Positions 17,048-25,661 of a stretch of 36,568 bases of DNA are shown here, piece by piece. Both the position numbers and the translations under genes were made by a program. Origin of the DNA: Nonomuraea maritima. GTDB taxonomy: Bacteria; Actinomycetota; Actinomycetes; Streptosporangiales; Streptosporangiaceae. Numbering within the stretch: position 1 is the first letter of the stretch; each line of letters starts with the position of its first letter. The notes under the pieces are model-generated. The model saw nothing but the letters and a program-made list of their open reading frames with translations. It was not told the DNA's origin and made no database searches. Location of the stretch: NCBI RefSeq assembly GCF_900100395.1, contig NZ_FNFB01000045.1:1-36568 (forward strand), read 5' to 3'.

Positions 17048-18406
17048 TCACCTTCCCCGTACACACTTTTCGTACAGGTCGAGCAGGCGACCACTTGGGT
17101 CGTATTCCCGCTTGACCGGCCAGTAGGCGTCGCCGTTGTACAGCTGCCAGAACTGCTCACGGGCGTAGAACGAGGTCGAATAGAGCGACTTGTGCCCGTC
17201 GAGGTCGTGCACAGCGCCCTCGATGAGCCGGTTGTGGTAACCGTCGAACTGGCCACGTGGCAGCGGCACCATTCCCCAGAACCCGAAGTTGACATACAGC
17301 TTGCCCGGCTCCAGCGGATAGAGCGGCCACCGCGTGCCGGCCTTCAGTGGACACATCCAGACGGGGGTCATGCCGACTTTGTCATGAAAGAACTCGAGGA
17401 ACTCGGCCCCGCGCTCGACCGGGACCTCGACGTCCTGGATGACCGACTCCTGTACGGGCTGCCCGCGCCAGCGGTCGACGCGCGCGGTCAGGCCGTACTT
17501 GCGGTCGAGCGCCACCAGGCGCCGGTAGACGTCGGAACGCATCCAGCGGCGCGGCATCAGCGAGCGGACCACCGGCTGCTGCACGCCGAAGGCGCGCGAG
17601 CACCAGAACCAGTCGGTGTCCCAGCGCCACAGGTAGTCGCGGACGGTCAGCCAGTCGCGGCTGCGCTTCTGGATCGACTGGTAGTAGATGCGCATGCCCG
17701 TGTAGTCGGAGACATACGGGGCGCGGTCGGCGAAGCGGCCGAGCGTCAGGTACAGCTCGCCAGGCCCGAAGAAGACGCCGTCGACGAAGTCGACGCTCTC
17801 GCCGTCGTGGACCATGCTGTCGCAGATCTCCTGCATGGCCAGCATGCACTTGCCCGCGTCGGTGAACCTGACGTGGGTCAGGTGGACGTACGGCTGGACC
17901 TTGCGCAGCTTGATCCGGATGCGCAGCGCGTAACCGAGGGTGCCGTAGGAGTTGGGGAAGGACCTGAAGAGCTCGTGGTGCTCGTTGTCGGCGCGGGCCA
18001 CGACGATGCGCCCGTCGCCGGTGAGGATCTCGAGCTCCTCGACCGACTCGTGCGGCAGGCCGTCGCGGAAGCTGGTGGACTCGATGCCGAGCCCGGTGAC
18101 CGCGCCGCCCAGAGTGATCGTCTTGAGCTGCGGCACCACGTACGGCATCAGCCCGTACGGCAGGGTGGCGTCGACGAGGTGCTCGTAGGTCGTCATGCCC
18201 TGGACCTCGGCGGTCATCGTCTCAGGATCGACGCTGATGACCTGGTCGAGGTCTCTCGCCGAGAGCTTCGCGGTCCTGGCGCCGTCGCGGAAGCGGAAGA
18301 GGTTGGACGTGGACTTGGCCAGTCGGGGCGCGGCGTCGCCCGGGATCTCGGTGTAGGACTGCCGGATCTGCTCTACTGCCCGCTGGTGTGCCGACATCGT
18401 CGTCAC
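17048..18406 (-). CDS. tmsA: FAD-binding oxidoreductase of 10-methyl fatty acid synthesis (DHCR24-like, TmsA/BfaA type)
   Basis: A 452-residue protein with an N-terminal FAD_binding_4 (PCMH-type) domain: LSARDLDQVISVDPETMTAEVQG, PYVVPQLKTITLGGAVTGLGIESTSF and ELEILTGDGRIVVA. The rest resembles DWARF1/DHCR24 reductases. Known partners of TmsB-type methyltransferases reduce the C-10 methylene intermediate. The frame extends to 18457, but the GTG at 18406 (VTTMSAHQRAVEQIRQ) is preceded by AAGGGGGTG at proper distance; ATG 18397 is the next choice. A possible -10 box TAACGT (minus strand, 18445-18450) lies 38 bases upstream. The gene leads a two-gene operon with tmsB. Confidence 0.9.
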   Translation of the reverse strand: MTTMSAHQRAVEQIRQSYTEIPGDAAPRLAKSTSNLFRFRDGARTAKLSARDLDQVISVDPETMTAEVQGMTTYEHLVDATLPYGLMPYVVPQLKTITLGGAVTGLGIESTSFRDGLPHESVEELEILTGDGRIVVARADNEHHELFRSFPNSYGTLGYALRIRIKLRKVQPYVHLTHVRFTDAGKCMLAMQEICDSMVHDGESVDFVDGVFFGPGELYLTLGRFADRAPYVSDYTGMRIYYQSIQKRSRDWLTVRDYLWRWDTDWFWCSRAFGVQQPVVRSLMPRRWMRSDVYRRLVALDRKYGLTARVDRWRGQPVQESVIQDVEVPVERGAEFLEFFHDKVGMTPVWMCPLKAGTRWPLYPLEPGKLYVNFGFWGMVPLPRGQFDGYHNRLIEGAVHDLDGHKSLYSTSFYAREQFWQLYNGDAYWPVKREYDPSGRLLDLYEKCVRGR

Positions 18407-18523
18407 GGAAACACCCCCTTGAGCTGGTAGAGATCGTCCGTAAGACGTTATCTCCACCCGGCTGCCCGGAACAGACCGGGGTCGTTAAAGACACGAAAAC
18501 TGTTCATCGTGCCAGTTCGGCGG

Positions 18524-19507
18524 CTAGATGGCACGAGTATCTGTAAACTTCCGGCTCACCTGCGGCGACACCCCGTTCACCACCCCGTCGACCGGACGCC
18601 CCTCCACCACGGCCGTCAGGTTGGCGAGCACCGCCCCGATGAGCCGCACGGTGACCCCGGATGTGACACCCGCCACGTGCGGTGACAGCAGGACCTGGGG
18701 AAACGCGCGAATCGGGTCACCGGACGGCAACGGCTCTGCGTCGAACACGTCGAGGGCCGCACCCTCCAGCCGGCCCTCGCGCAGAGCCGCGAGCAGCCCC
18801 TCTCCGTCGATCACCGGGCCGCGCGCGGCGTTGACCAGCAGGGAGCCCGGCTTCATCCGGCGGGGGTCGACGATGCCGCGGGTCTCGTCGGCCAGCGCGA
18901 CCGCGACGACCACGACGTCACTGCCCGCCAGCAGCGTGTCGAGGTCGGTGCGGCCGGGGTCCTCGCGCGGGGTGCGCGTCCAGTAGGACACCTCGCAGCC
19001 CAGCGCGCGGAACATGCGGACGCAGGCGGCGCCGATCGGGCCGTAACCGACGACGCCGACGCGGCTGCCGTGCAGATCACGGGGTCGCAGGCTCTGCTGC
19101 GGCCACTCCCCCGCGCGCACGGCGGCGTCGCCGGCGGCGAGCTTGCGCAGCAGCGCGAGCGTGGCCGCCAGGCACCATTCGGCGACCGCGACGGCGCTGA
19201 CGCCCGGCGTGTTGGCCAGCGGCACCCCGGCCGCGGTCAGGGCGTCGAGGTCGTGCCCGTCGACGCCCACGGACGGCTGCTGCACGAACGCCAGCCGGGG
19301 CGCCGCCGCGACCGCCTCGGCGTCCATCACGAGCGTGCCGGTCCAGTCGCCGAGCACGATCTCCGCCTCGGGCAGCGCCGCGAGCAACCCCTCACGGTCG
19401 CGGCGGGCGGGCAGGCGGAGAGAGACCCTGTCGCCGAGCGAGCCGAGGAGGCGGCGCATGGCCTCCTCGGGCAGCGGGGGGAGGGCAAGAAGGTTCCAGG
19501 CGGTCAT
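18524..19507 (-). CDS. D-2-hydroxyacid dehydrogenase
   Basis: A 327-residue NAD-dependent dehydrogenase of the 2-hydroxyacid family (glyoxylate/hydroxypyruvate reductase or phosphoglycerate dehydrogenase-like). The Rossmann motif GYGPIG is at 154-159. The catalytic residues are R229 (NAARGPVID), E258 (DVFDAEPL) and H277 (SPHVAG), so the enzyme looks active. The substrate is not evident. The frame runs on upstream, but ATG 19507 overlaps the kinase stop as ATGA, so translation is probably coupled to the kinase gene. This linkage of a metabolic dehydrogenase to a membrane kinase is not a common arrangement I know of. Confidence 0.9.
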   Translation of the reverse strand: MTAWNLLALPPLPEEAMRRLLGSLGDRVSLRLPARRDREGLLAALPEAEIVLGDWTGTLVMDAEAVAAAPRLAFVQQPSVGVDGHDLDALTAAGVPLANTPGVSAVAVAEWCLAATLALLRKLAAGDAAVRAGEWPQQSLRPRDLHGSRVGVVGYGPIGAACVRMFRALGCEVSYWTRTPREDPGRTDLDTLLAGSDVVVVAVALADETRGIVDPRRMKPGSLLVNAARGPVIDGEGLLAALREGRLEGAALDVFDAEPLPSGDPIRAFPQVLLSPHVAGVTSGVTVRLIGAVLANLTAVVEGRPVDGVVNGVSPQVSRKFTDTRAI

Positions 19508-21063
19508 GCCCTCACAGTAAAACTGGTGAACACCTGTCGCATCAGTGCCCTGTTGCGTTTCCACTGCATTTCGGGCACCGTCCACGACAGGACGTAGGCG
19601 GCGTCGCCGATCGCGACGGCCCGCCTGACCTCGCGGTAACGCGTGCCCGGCGTGACCCAGGGCTCGTTGTTCTCGGCGCCCGCGATCCAGGTGAACTGCC
19701 ACTCCACGGCCGTGGCGCCCTGGTGGGTGACCGTCCGGCGGCCGTGGTTGACGACGCGCTCGGCTTTCTGCCGGAACGTCTCCTGCGAGTCGCGGATGAT
19801 CTGGTTCGGGTCGAGGTTGACGTAGATCGTCTCGACCCCGAGGTGGGCGTGGCCGTCCCCGCGGGTCCACTCGGTCAACGCCTCGGCGCGCGTGCCGCGC
19901 CATCCGGTCGGCCGCAGGATCGACCAGCCCTCACCCGACCGCCACACCCGTACGGCGGGGACCGCCGGGCGCGTCCGGGGAGTGGCCACCGTGTCCGTGG
20001 GGCTCGGCGTCGGGGTGGCCGTGACGGCCGGTGGGGTGGCGGTCGGGGTGAGCGGGCTGCTCGCCGCCGCGGCCTGGGTGCCGCGCGGCGCGCCCTCGGC
20101 GGGCGCGGCGATCCTGAAGTACGCGAGCGTGCCGCCCGCCACGACGAGCACGACCGTCGCGGCGGCGGCCAGCAGCGCCCTGCCGGAGCCCGCGCCCTTC
20201 TTCTTCTTGCGCTCCGGCACGTCGAGGTCGACGTACGCGGGCCTGGCGGCGACGACGGCCGCGAGCTCCCGGTCGGTCGCCTCGGCGTCCAGCCGCTCCG
20301 CGGGCTCCTTGCGCATCAGCCCGCGCAGGACGGGATGCATGATCGGCGGGATGCGCCGGTAGTCGGGCTCCTCGTTGAGCAGCGCGTTGATCGTGCTCAT
20401 GGGGTCGCCGCGCTCGAAGGGCGAGCGTCCCACCATGCAGGCGTACAGCGTGGCGCCGAGCGACCAGAGGTCGGAAGGGGGTCCGGCGTCGTCGGCGCGC
20501 ACGCGCTCAGGAGCCAGGAAGCTGGGCGAGCCGGTGACCATGCCGGTCTTGGTGAGCGAGGAGTCGCCCTCGGCGGTCGCGATGCCGAAGTCGGTGAGCA
20601 CGGCCCGGCCGTCCTCGGCCAGCAGGATGTTGCTCGGCTTGACGTCACGGTGCAGGATGCCGGCCGCGTGCGCGGCCTTCAGCGCCGACAGCACCTGGCG
20701 GCCCACCTCGGCCGCCTCGCGCACCGGCAGCGCGCCCGAGGACTGCACCACCTGCTCGACCGAGGGGAAGCGCAGCAGCTCCATGACGATCCACGGACGG
20801 CCCTCGTCCTCGGCCACGTCGTAGATCGCGACGACGGAGGGGTGGTTCAGCTTGGCCGCGATGCGGGCCTCGCGAACCGTGCGCAGCAGATGGCGCTCCT
20901 GCTCGCCCGGCGACAAACCCTCAGGGAGCAGCACCTCCTTGACGGCGACCTGCCGGTTGAGCAGCGTGTCCTGGCCCTCCCAGACGACGCCCATGCCCCC
21001 GCGGCCCAGTTCGCGCAGCAACTGGTAACGCCCTGCGATGAGCCGGTTGCTATCCGAAACCAT
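19504..21063 (-). CDS. Membrane-anchored Ser/Thr protein kinase (PknB-like, no PASTA domains)
   Basis: A 519-residue Hanks-type kinase. The glycine loop LGRGGMGVV is at 19-27, the ATP lysine is K42 (VAVKEV), the catalytic loop HRDVKPSN begins at 138 with D140, and DFG is at 158-160 followed by a PSFLAPE-type activation segment (180-186). After a KKKK stop-transfer-like cluster (286-289) one membrane helix runs from about 294 to 316. A Pro/Thr/Ala-rich linker then leads to an extracytoplasmic domain of about 150 residues (VWRSGEGWSILRPTGWRG and WEWTWI-like blocks) with no PASTA repeats. This domain may be the sensor. ATG start with GAGGTAGGAC as ribosome binding site. Its stop overlaps the dehydrogenase start. 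Confidence 0.93.
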   Translation of the reverse strand: MVSDSNRLIAGRYQLLRELGRGGMGVVWEGQDTLLNRQVAVKEVLLPEGLSPGEQERHLLRTVREARIAAKLNHPSVVAIYDVAEDEGRPWIVMELLRFPSVEQVVQSSGALPVREAAEVGRQVLSALKAAHAAGILHRDVKPSNILLAEDGRAVLTDFGIATAEGDSSLTKTGMVTGSPSFLAPERVRADDAGPPSDLWSLGATLYACMVGRSPFERGDPMSTINALLNEEPDYRRIPPIMHPVLRGLMRKEPAERLDAEATDRELAAVVAARPAYVDLDVPERKKKKGAGSGRALLAAAATVVLVVAGGTLAYFRIAAPAEGAPRGTQAAAASSPLTPTATPPAVTATPTPSPTDTVATPRTRPAVPAVRVWRSGEGWSILRPTGWRGTRAEALTEWTRGDGHAHLGVETIYVNLDPNQIIRDSQETFRQKAERVVNHGRRTVTHQGATAVEWQFTWIAGAENNEPWVTPGTRYREVRRAVAIGDAAYVLSWTVPEMQWKRNRALMRQVFTSFTVRA

Positions 21064-21250
21064 GTCCTACCTCTGTAGCGGCGCACGCGCCTCCTGCGGA
21101 CAGCCGCTGGACGCGGTTGCCCGTAGACCACCCGAACAGTGGGCAAGTTTCCCATACCTCCCACCGCTTCGGCGGTCTGTCCGCAAGGCCGCTTGCACGA
21201 GATCACCGAATGTTGTTCTACTGGTGGGGTCCCACAGCAAGGAGAGACCG

Positions 21251-22372
21251 ATGCCTGAGGTTCGCCGGGGTCCGCTTTCCGGGGTGCGCGTACTCGAACT
21301 CGCGGGGCTCGCCCCCGGCCCGTTCGCCGGGATGATGCTGGCCGACCACGGCGCGGAGGTGCTCCGGGTCGACCGCGTCAAGGCGGTCTCCGACCGGCCC
21401 CGTACCGATGTCATGGACCGGGGCAAGCGCACGATCGGGCTCGACCTCAAGGCCCCCGAGGGCGTGACGACTTTCAAGAGGCTCGTGCGCCACGCCGACG
21501 TGGTGATCGAGGTGTTCCGTCCCGGCGTGGCCGAACGGCTCGGCATCGGTCCCGGCGACCTGCACGCCGTCAACGAACGGCTCATCTACGGCCGGATGAC
21601 CGGCTGGGGACAGGAAGGCCCGCTCGCCCCCACCGCCGGGCACGACATCGACTACATCGCGGTCTCCGGCGTGCTGTCGCAGCTAGGCCGCGCGGGAGAC
21701 AAGCCGACGCCGCCGATCAACATCCTCGGCGACTTCGCCGGAGGCGGCCTCATGCTCGCGTACGGCGTGCTGCTGGCCCTGTTCGAGCGGGAGCGCACCG
21801 GCCAGGGACGGGTGATCGACGCCGCGATGGTGGACGGCTCGGCGATCCTGTTCGCGATGTTCTACCAGGGGGCCCAAAGCGGCTTCTGGGGACCGCGCGG
21901 CACCAACCTGCTCGACACCGGCGCCCCCCAGTACGACACCTACGAGACGGCCGACGGCGAGTACGTCGCCGTCGGGGCGCTGGAGCCGCAGTTCTGGGAG
22001 GCGATGGTGAGCCTCATGGGACTGAAGGACCTGCCCGACCGCAACGACAGGAGCCAGTGGCCGGCGTTGCGGGCCCGCCTGGCCGAGGCGTTCATGAGCC
22101 GTACCCGCGCCGAGTGGGAGGAGCTCTTCGCGGGCTCCGACGCGTGCGTCTCGCCCGTGCTGTCCATGACCGAGGCCGCCTCCCACCCGCACAACATGGC
22201 CCGCGGCTCCTTCGTCAAGGTCGGCGAGGTGACCCAGCCGGCGCCCGCGCCGCGCCTGCTCGGCGCGGGCGGCCAGGACCTCTCCCCCGCCACCCGGCTG
22301 ACTGATCTGTCGGGCTGGGGCCTGCCCGCCGAGCAGGCGGACAAGCTCCGGGCCCAGGGCGTGCTGGCCTGA
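21251..22372 (+). CDS. mcr: Alpha-methylacyl-CoA racemase (CaiB/BaiF family)
   Basis: A 373-residue class III CoA-transferase-fold protein. The N-terminus LSGVRVLELAGLAPGPFAGMMLADHGAEV and the active-site residues match the racemase branch: H131 in GHDIDY, D161 in NILGDFAGGG and E245 in VGALEPQF, the counterparts of H126, D156 and E241 of Mycobacterium tuberculosis MCR. The enzyme interconverts (2R)- and (2S)-methylacyl-CoA so that branched chains or sterol side chains can enter beta-oxidation. In a cell that makes 10-methyl acyl chains, four rounds of beta-oxidation would leave a 2-methylacyl-CoA, so a housekeeping role in turnover is plausible (inference). ATG 21251 has AAGGAGAG upstream; the frame extends to 21038 without that support. 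Confidence 0.93.
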   Translation: MPEVRRGPLSGVRVLELAGLAPGPFAGMMLADHGAEVLRVDRVKAVSDRPRTDVMDRGKRTIGLDLKAPEGVTTFKRLVRHADVVIEVFRPGVAERLGIGPGDLHAVNERLIYGRMTGWGQEGPLAPTAGHDIDYIAVSGVLSQLGRAGDKPTPPINILGDFAGGGLMLAYGVLLALFERERTGQGRVIDAAMVDGSAILFAMFYQGAQSGFWGPRGTNLLDTGAPQYDTYETADGEYVAVGALEPQFWEAMVSLMGLKDLPDRNDRSQWPALRARLAEAFMSRTRAEWEELFAGSDACVSPVLSMTEAASHPHNMARGSFVKVGEVTQPAPAPRLLGAGGQDLSPATRLTDLSGWGLPAEQADKLRAQGVLA

Positions 22373-22376
22373 CCGG

Positions 22377-22829
22377 TCAGACCGCCACGTACAGGTCGAC
22401 TCCCCCCGGGTGATGGACCTCCAGGTCGGTGGTGAAGGCGCGCGCCGGCGTGCCGCCCGACTCGGTGTGGTTCCACACCCGCTGCCAGGTCTCCGCCAGC
22501 GCCTGCGGCATCGGGCCGCGCGCCTCCAGCCGCAGCGCAGGACCGGCGGGGACGCGCACGGCCACCATGCCCTCCGGCAGTCGCGGCACCGTCCGGACAC
22601 CCGTTCCGACGATCTGCGTGAACGCGCCGTTGTGGTCGCTCTCGTAGTCGGTCAGAACGGCGTACAGGTGCTCGTCCACGCGGTTCGGCACGTGCGCGAA
22701 AGCCCCGGGCGCGCCGGCCCGGTGCCAGAGTGCCGGCAATTTCGCGCGCGCAGGATCCTTTTCATCCGCATTGCTGGTACGCACGGCGTACCCCACCACG
22801 ATCAACTCGGCCCGTTCAGTGGGCTCCAC
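22377..22829 (-). CDS. GyrI-like / AraC effector-binding domain protein
   Basis: A 150-residue protein consisting only of a GyrI-like small-molecule binding domain (opening ERAELIVVGYAVRTSN, with MVAVRVPAGPALRLEARGPMPQALAETWQRVW and the closing HHPGGVDLYVAV). Such single domains sense or sequester ligands, or protect gyrase; the role here is unknown. The GTG at 22829 follows AAGGGGAG by five bases; longer frames are accidental. It is convergent with the racemase gene (4 bases between stops) and divergent from guaB1. Confidence 0.82.
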   Translation of the reverse strand: MEPTERAELIVVGYAVRTSNADEKDPARAKLPALWHRAGAPGAFAHVPNRVDEHLYAVLTDYESDHNGAFTQIVGTGVRTVPRLPEGMVAVRVPAGPALRLEARGPMPQALAETWQRVWNHTESGGTPARAFTTDLEVHHPGGVDLYVAV

Positions 22830-22914
22830 GAGCACTCCCCTTCCCCCCAAAAAGCATCCCGGCCGATCATAAGCCCCTGGGAAAGGGGAAAACCCCGGTC
22901 GACGTGTCAGCGCA

Positions 22915-22920
22915 TAAGAT
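22915..22920 (+). promoter_or_regulatory. Candidate -10 box of guaB1
   Basis: TAAGAT lies 8 bases before the GTG at 22929, predicting a 5' leader of at most two bases. No Shine-Dalgarno sequence is present. Confidence 0.5.
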
Positions 22921-22928
22921 GGACGAAC

Positions 22929-24368
22929 GTGAAGTTTCTTAACGACCACGCGCCCCATTACGACTTGACGTATAGCGACGTCTTCATGGTGCCGTCGCGT
23001 TCGTCGGTCGGTTCCCGGCTCGCAGTCGACCTTTCGACGAACGACGGCACGGGCACCACGATCCCGATCGTGGTGGCCAACATGACCGCGGTCGCGGGTC
23101 GCCGCATGGCCGAGACCGTGGCGCGGCGGGGGGGCATCGCCGTCATCCCCCAGGACATCCCGCTCGACGTCGTGACGGAGGTCCTCGACTGGGTCAAACA
23201 ACGTGACCTCGTCAACGACACCCCCCTCACCCTGACCCCGCACGAGACCGTCGGCGAGGCCCTGCAGCTGCTGCCCAAGCGGGCGCACGGCGCGGTGATC
23301 GTGGTCGACTGGGAGAACCGGCCCGTCGGCGTGGTGACCGAGGCCGACTGCGCGGGCGTGGACATGTTCTCGCAGCTGGCGAACGTCATGTCCAGCGAAC
23401 TGCTCACGCTGCCCGCCGGACTCGACCCGCGCGCCGCCTTCGAGCGGCTGCACGAGGGCCGCCATCGGCTCGCTCCCATCGTGGACGAGGAGGGCCGCCT
23501 GGTCGGCATCCAGACCCGTACGGGCGCGCTGCGCGCCACGCTCTACCAGCCGGCCGTCGACGCGGGCGGCCGGCTGCGCGTCGCCGCGGCCGTCGGCGTG
23601 AACGGCGACGTCGTCGCCAAGGCCAGGGGGCTGCTCGACGCGGGCGTCGACTGCCTGGTCGTGGACACCGCCCACGGCCACCAGGAGAAGATGATCTCCG
23701 CGCTGCGCGCCGTCAAGAAGCTCGACCCGGGTGTGCCCGTCGCCGCGGGCAACGTGGTCACCGCCGAGGGCGTGCGCGACCTGGTCGACGCCGGCGCCGA
23801 CATCGTCAAGATCGGCGTCGGGCCGGGCGCCATGTGCACCACCCGCATGATGACCGGGGTGGGCCGGCCGCAGTTCTCGGCCGTGCTGGAGTGCGCCGCC
23901 GAGACGCGCCGCCTGGGCCGCCACGCGTGGGCCGACGGCGGTGTACGGCACCCTCGCGACGTCGCGCTCGCGCTGGCCGCCGGGGCGTCGAACGTGATGA
24001 TCGGCTCGTGGTTCGCGGGCACGTACGAGTCGCCCGGTGACACCCACACCGACGCGAACGGCCGCAAGTACAAGGAGAACTTCGGCATGGCCTCCGCGCG
24101 GGCGGTGCGGCTGCGGACCGCTGACGACTCGGCGTTCGAGCGGGCGAGGAAGGCGCTGTTCGAGGAGGGCATCTCGACGTCCAGGATGTACCTCGACCCG
24201 AAGCGGCCCAGCGTGGAGGATCAGATCGACGCCATCGTGGCCGGGCTGCGCTCGTCGTGCACGTACGCGGGGGCGACGACCCTGGAGGAGTTCCACGAGA
24301 AGGCCATCGTGGGCATCCAGAGCTCGTCAGGCTTCGCCGAGGGCATGCCCCTGCACCAAAGCTGGTGA
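22929..24368 (+). CDS. guaB1: GuaB1-type IMP dehydrogenase-family protein (GMP reductase with CBS domain)
   Basis: A 479-residue IMPDH/GMPR-family TIM barrel. It opens with YDLTYSDVFMVPSRSSV, the substrate loop GVGPGAMCTTRMMTGVG carries the catalytic cysteine C303, and a CBS pair lies about 98-203 (VVDWENRPVGVVTEADC, IVDEEGRLVGIQTRTGAL). In actinobacteria this paralogue is separate from GuaB2, the true IMP dehydrogenase; the mycobacterial enzyme has been shown to be a GMP reductase, converting GMP to IMP for purine recycling. GTG start, nearly leaderless. It is not in an operon with other purine genes; FKBP follows after 169 bases with its own promoter-like sequence. Confidence 0.93.
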   Translation: MKFLNDHAPHYDLTYSDVFMVPSRSSVGSRLAVDLSTNDGTGTTIPIVVANMTAVAGRRMAETVARRGGIAVIPQDIPLDVVTEVLDWVKQRDLVNDTPLTLTPHETVGEALQLLPKRAHGAVIVVDWENRPVGVVTEADCAGVDMFSQLANVMSSELLTLPAGLDPRAAFERLHEGRHRLAPIVDEEGRLVGIQTRTGALRATLYQPAVDAGGRLRVAAAVGVNGDVVAKARGLLDAGVDCLVVDTAHGHQEKMISALRAVKKLDPGVPVAAGNVVTAEGVRDLVDAGADIVKIGVGPGAMCTTRMMTGVGRPQFSAVLECAAETRRLGRHAWADGGVRHPRDVALALAAGASNVMIGSWFAGTYESPGDTHTDANGRKYKENFGMASARAVRLRTADDSAFERARKALFEEGISTSRMYLDPKRPSVEDQIDAIVAGLRSSCTYAGATTLEEFHEKAIVGIQSSSGFAEGMPLHQSW

Positions 24369-24383
24369 TCACCCGACCTCACG

Positions 24384-24412
24384 GTGCTGCTCAACGTCGG
24401 GGCAGGCAGCAC
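24384..24412 (+). terminator. Possible terminator after guaB1
   Basis: GTGCTGC (24384-24390) pairs with GCAGCAC (24406-24412), a perfect 7-bp stem with a 15-base loop, starting 16 bases after the guaB1 stop. No T-tract, so this is tentative. Confidence 0.35.
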
Positions 24413-24487
24413 TGAACCGCGACACTGAACGGCGGGACGGCACCGCGCCGAACGGCGGCCGTGAGCGACGGGGACGGCCCGACCGCA

Positions 24488-24493
24488 TAGAGT
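24488..24493 (+). promoter_or_regulatory. Candidate -10 box of the FKBP gene
   Basis: TAGAGT matches TANNNT and lies 44 bases before the GTG start, leaving room for the AGGAG ribosome binding site at 24527-24531. No convincing -35 box. Confidence 0.35.
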
Positions 24494-24537
24494 CGTCGGG
24501 TCATTCTCATCGTCAACCATTGCTACAGGAGCACTTC

Positions 24538-24912
24538 GTGGCACTCGAGAAGCCCGAGATCGACTTCCCCGGCGGCAACCCGCCCGCCGACCTGGAGATC
24601 GAGGACATCACCGTGGGCGACGGCCCCGAGGCCAAGGCCGGTCACAACGTACGCGTCCACTACGTGGGCGTGTCGTTCTCGACCGGTGAGGAGTTCGACG
24701 CGTCGTGGAACCGCGGCCAGGCGTTCGAGTTCCCGCTGGGCGCCGGGCACGTCATCGGCGGCTGGGACAAGGGCGTCGTGGGCATGAAGGTCGGCGGCCG
24801 GCGCAAGCTCGTCATCCCGCCGCACCTCGGTTACGGCACCCGTGGGGCCCCGCCCCGCATCAAGCCGAACGAGACGCTGATCTTCGTCGTCGACCTCCTC
24901 GGCGTCAGCTGA
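24538..24912 (+). CDS. FKBP-type peptidyl-prolyl cis-trans isomerase
   Basis: A 124-residue single-domain FKBP that accelerates proline isomerisation in protein folding; no signal peptide, so cytoplasmic. Core motifs are all visible: VRVHYVGVSFSTGEEFDASW, FEFPLGAGHVIGGWDKGVVGMKVGGRRKLVIPPHLGYG and LIFVVDLLGV, including the residues that line the FK506 pocket in the family (Tyr of HYVG, Asp of FDASW, Val-Ile-Gly-Gly-Trp). GTG start preceded by AGGAG. Length is typical of Streptomyces FkbP-like proteins. Confidence 0.95.
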   Translation: MALEKPEIDFPGGNPPADLEIEDITVGDGPEAKAGHNVRVHYVGVSFSTGEEFDASWNRGQAFEFPLGAGHVIGGWDKGVVGMKVGGRRKLVIPPHLGYGTRGAPPRIKPNETLIFVVDLLGVS

Positions 24913-25661
24913 CCGTTGGAGCCGCGCGGGACACTCCGGCCGCCATGCACAGGCCGGACTGTCCCCGCCCTCCGCCCTCCGACAGCAGAGCACCGAAACA
25001 CACCAGGCCGCCGAACCTCGGCCTCGAACCCCTGTGGGCCGGCCGTCACGCGGCGTACAGGTCCACGCGGCCCGTCCCCGAGCGCAGGGACCGAGCGCTA
25101 CCGTCCATCAGGGCACAGGCCTGGAAACCCAGGTGTCACAGCTTCGGCCCTCACTCAGGCCGAACCTTCCCCACCTGCGCCACCGGCGCCTGAGCACCCT
25201 CCATCGAGCGTGCGCACGAAGCCCACCCCGACCACCACCCCGGTGCCTGGTGGTGGGTCGCGCGAGGCCCGTCCGCCCACCAGACGACCAGCCCCCACAG
25301 ACCCCGGCCGTCCGGAGCGGGCGCCAGAAGGCTCTGTACCAGGGTCCCGGTCGGCGTAGTTCGGCCGACAGAGAACATGGCCGCTGGGTGGCCCATGGCG
25401 CCTGGGAGTCATTTTGGCCGGCGTGGCGCCTCGCATAGTGGTTGCTTCCTGGCATTTCGCTGCCCCTGCGCACGAACTCTGATCAGGCGGCCGGACGCAC
25501 ATCGTTCTCGTCACCCCCGTGGACCCGTCCCCGAATGATGCGTTCGGGAACACCCAGCCCTTTACGTCCCGTTGGTGGGTTAATTGCCGTCAGGCGGTGC
25601 GCTGAGTAGATATGCCGATTCGAGGTGGGGAAATGTCGCCGTCGTGAGGCACCATAGGCGT
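24913..25661. other. 749 bases without a credible gene
   Basis: Open frames here (for example 24916-25359 on plus and 25155-25553 on minus) are Pro, Arg and Ser rich, lack ribosome binding sites and do not resemble known proteins. One small inverted repeat, CCCGAA with TTCGGG (25530-25535 and 25543-25548), lies about 115 bases before the ligase start and could belong to its promoter. I see no RNA gene. Confidence 0.6.

Noticed and set aside
24916..25359. 147-residue Pro/Arg-rich open frame after the FKBP gene
   Set aside because: No ribosome binding site, low-complexity composition and several equally long frames on the other strand.
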